Shown: positions 20,927-22,253 of the stretch, in pieces | Numbering within the stretch: the stretch's first letter is position 1 | How the letters are laid out: the number at the start of each line of letters is the position of its first letter | Assembly: GCA_003489085.1 (NCBI GenBank) | Contig: DNJM01000050.1 | Span: forward strand, 1 to 22,253 | Length of the DNA stretch: 22,253 nucleotides | Origin: Lachnospiraceae bacterium | GTDB taxonomy: Bacteria; Bacillota; Clostridia; Lachnospirales; Lachnospiraceae | Direction: 5' to 3' | Translations under genes and position numbers: made by a program | The notes under the pieces: model-generated | What the model saw: the letters and a program-made list of their open reading frames with translations, nothing else | What the model was told of the DNA's origin: nothing | Database searches by the model: none

Positions 20927-21652
20927 CTATTTCTTATTCTCCGGCGGTAAAATACCATTTAACTTAATCATGGCGCGCGGAATAGAATCCTGGGCATTCT
21001 TCCACGGCTCATCCTTAAACCGGTAATCGAATTTACTGATAAACCAGCTGACATCATCCCGTACCCGCTTCATATTCTCCAGATACAGACGGTTGGTATC
21101 CTTAATAAAGCTCTGCAGCAGTTCTCCGCCAAGTTGCGTCGGTGCCATCTCATACAACATCCGGTAATGCTCCGTACAGAAGCCTTTCGATTCCCCATAC
21201 ACCTTCCTGAAATCCACTTCTTTCTTATACAGATAAAAAATCGTCACCAGATAGCGTTCAAACATGGCATTGATCTTGTCACATACGTAGCAGGAGTGTC
21301 CCAGATAATCCATATACTGTGCAAGACCGCTCGGCTCTGCCTTCTTTTTGAAAAATGACGCTGCCTTGACTGTCTCCGACTGCCGTCCCTCGATCTCTTC
21401 AATGATATGATCCATGTGTGTTTTCACCATCCAGGCCAGCCCCAGACGGTCTTCTCCGGCATACAGACTCCGCAAATGCTTCTCACAGAATCCTACCTTG
21501 TCGCTTTCCGCCCTGCGTTCTTCTACCATATAGCCTGACATCGTGAACCTCAGCGCATCCTGCTCAATAGAACGATACATGGAGCAAACAGGACACTCGC
21601 AGTCCTCATGGAACGCATCATTTACCGGTATTGTATAAAGTTTCTCTTTCAT
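20927..21652 (-). CDS. DUF6062-family protein with duplicated Cys/His motifs
   Basis: A 241-residue cytoplasmic protein of unknown function that I recognise as DUF6062, common in Lachnospiraceae. It contains two similar halves. Each has a CxxC (C20PVC23; C121YVC124) followed about 35 residues later by CxxH within a GFC-x-x-H context (C56EKH59; C159TEH162) and an aromatic helix (LRSLYAG; YRMLYEM). This looks like two metal-binding, probably zinc, modules. No DNA-binding motif, signal peptide or transmembrane segment is seen. ATG at 21652 has GGGTGA seven nt upstream; a GTG five codons earlier is less likely. It follows the sugar-isomerase-like gene by 33 nt and precedes the 55-residue ORF by 18 nt. 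Confidence 0.75.
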   Translation of the reverse strand: MKEKLYTIPVNDAFHEDCECPVCSMYRSIEQDALRFTMSGYMVEERRAESDKVGFCEKHLRSLYAGEDRLGLAWMVKTHMDHIIEEIEGRQSETVKAASFFKKKAEPSGLAQYMDYLGHSCYVCDKINAMFERYLVTIFYLYKKEVDFRKVYGESKGFCTEHYRMLYEMAPTQLGGELLQSFIKDTNRLYLENMKRVRDDVSWFISKFDYRFKDEPWKNAQDSIPRAMIKLNGILPPENKK

Positions 21653-21685
21653 AGTCTGTTCACCCACTTTCTGCCAGCTGTGGTT

Positions 21686-22253
21686 CTATACACGCTTTGC
21701 CAGTATCTGCTCCGTTAAATGTATGCCTGCAGCATAGCTTTTCTTCAGGAATCCCATCACATCCTTATCGTAGCAGCTCAACTCCAGAACCAGTGGAAGT
21801 TCATAAGAAGAATCCGCCAGTACATCAGTCATAGCATTCCAGTCAATGCCGCCTTCTCCCGGAATCAAATGCATATCTCCGCACCAGGTAAGCTCTTCCC
21901 GATTGAAGATCGGAACCCTCGGTCCGCCCAGATTGTCATTGATATGTACACTGAAAATACGGTCCTGATACCGCTTTGCAAATGCAGTCACATCCTGATT
22001 CAGAATGATATGTGCATGACCGGTATCCAGACAGATTCCCATGTAATCCCTGTCATATCGTTCAAACATCCTATCGAACTTTCTGTACTGCTCCTCTGCC
22101 GGTGCCTCCGGCATGCTTTCCAGACAAATGCGAATTCCCCGTTCCTTCGCATAAGGCATCAGCTCATCAAATGAACGGAATGCCTGCCGATAAAAAATCT
22201 CTTCTGTTCCCGGCTCCTCCTGAAAGGTCATATAAGGTACATACATATGCAGT
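21686..22253 (-). CDS. Sugar phosphate isomerase/epimerase-like TIM barrel, 5' end cut by window
   Basis: The reading frame is open to the right edge, so only the C-terminal 188 or so residues are visible. The sequence is of the xylose isomerase-like TIM-barrel class. Metal-ligand signatures are ICLESMPE, GICLDTGHAH, VHINDN and HLIPGEGGIDW, then LVLELSC. Members include sugar-phosphate epimerases, hydroxypyruvate isomerase and endonuclease IV relatives; the GHAH and HINDN patterns fit the isomerase/epimerase branch. The substrate cannot be stated. Internal Met codons near 22246 should not be taken as the start. It appears to head a minus-strand run with the DUF6062, 55-residue and HAD genes. 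Confidence 0.82.
   Translation of the reverse strand, partial: LHMYVPYMTFQEEPGTEEIFYRQAFRSFDELMPYAKERGIRICLESMPEAPAEEQYRKFDRMFERYDRDYMGICLDTGHAHIILNQDVTAFAKRYQDRIFSVHINDNLGGPRVPIFNREELTWCGDMHLIPGEGGIDWNAMTDVLADSSYELPLVLELSCYDKDVMGFLKKSYAAGIHLTEQILAKRV

Noticed and set aside
1..22253. Mobile elements, prophage, toxin-antitoxin or CRISPR
   Set aside because: No transposase, integrase, terminal inverted repeats, regular repeat array or antitoxin-like pair was seen on either strand.

Overview
The window reads as a chromosomal segment of an anaerobic, amino-acid-fermenting Firmicute, most likely a Clostridia member close to Lachnospiraceae. The reasons are AGGAGG-type ribosome binding sites, a D-proline reductase (Stickland) cluster, a full bacterial selenocysteine system, and a DUF6062-type gene I associate with Lachnospiraceae. 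I see no CRISPR array, insertion sequence, phage gene or rRNA.

Left part (about 1-9700): the D-proline reductase locus. On the minus strand, in transcription order, are tRNA-Sec (selC), prdC, prdA, a small prd-associated ORF, prdB (a selenoprotein read through an in-frame TGA), glyA, prdD and prdE. Diverging on the plus strand are prdF (proline racemase) and a TetR-type regulator. PrdF converts L-proline to D-proline. PrdA (a pyruvoyl proprotein) and PrdB (Sec) reduce it to 5-aminovalerate, with electrons probably delivered by RnfC-like PrdC. PrdD and PrdE correspond to the two halves of PrdA, split at the pyruvoyl-forming position. At the extreme left a strong minus-strand promoter fires out of the window into a long untranslated leader.

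Centre (about 9700-12560): a minus-strand selenium/sulfur handling operon. It holds a cysteine desulfurase-like enzyme, a YedE-type membrane transporter, a TusA-like carrier and a DUF3343 protein. Strong hairpin terminators lie on both sides.

Right-centre (about 12800-18950): the minus-strand selenocysteine operon yedF, selD, selA, selB and a LysR-type regulator. SelD itself carries an N-terminal in-frame TGA, so making selenophosphate appears to require Sec insertion. With tRNA-Sec, the window holds the dedicated bacterial Sec-decoding set (selA, selB, selC, selD) beside the prdB gene that uses it.

Right end (about 19100-22253): housekeeping or unassigned genes. A plus-strand RlmI-like methyltransferase converges on a minus-strand run of a sugar-isomerase-like TIM-barrel gene (cut by the window edge), a DUF6062 gene with duplicated Cys/His motifs, an unrecognised 55-codon ORF and a HAD phosphatase.

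All functions are assigned from motifs and family memory; no search was run. Promoter, SECIS and operator calls come from reading the bases by eye.
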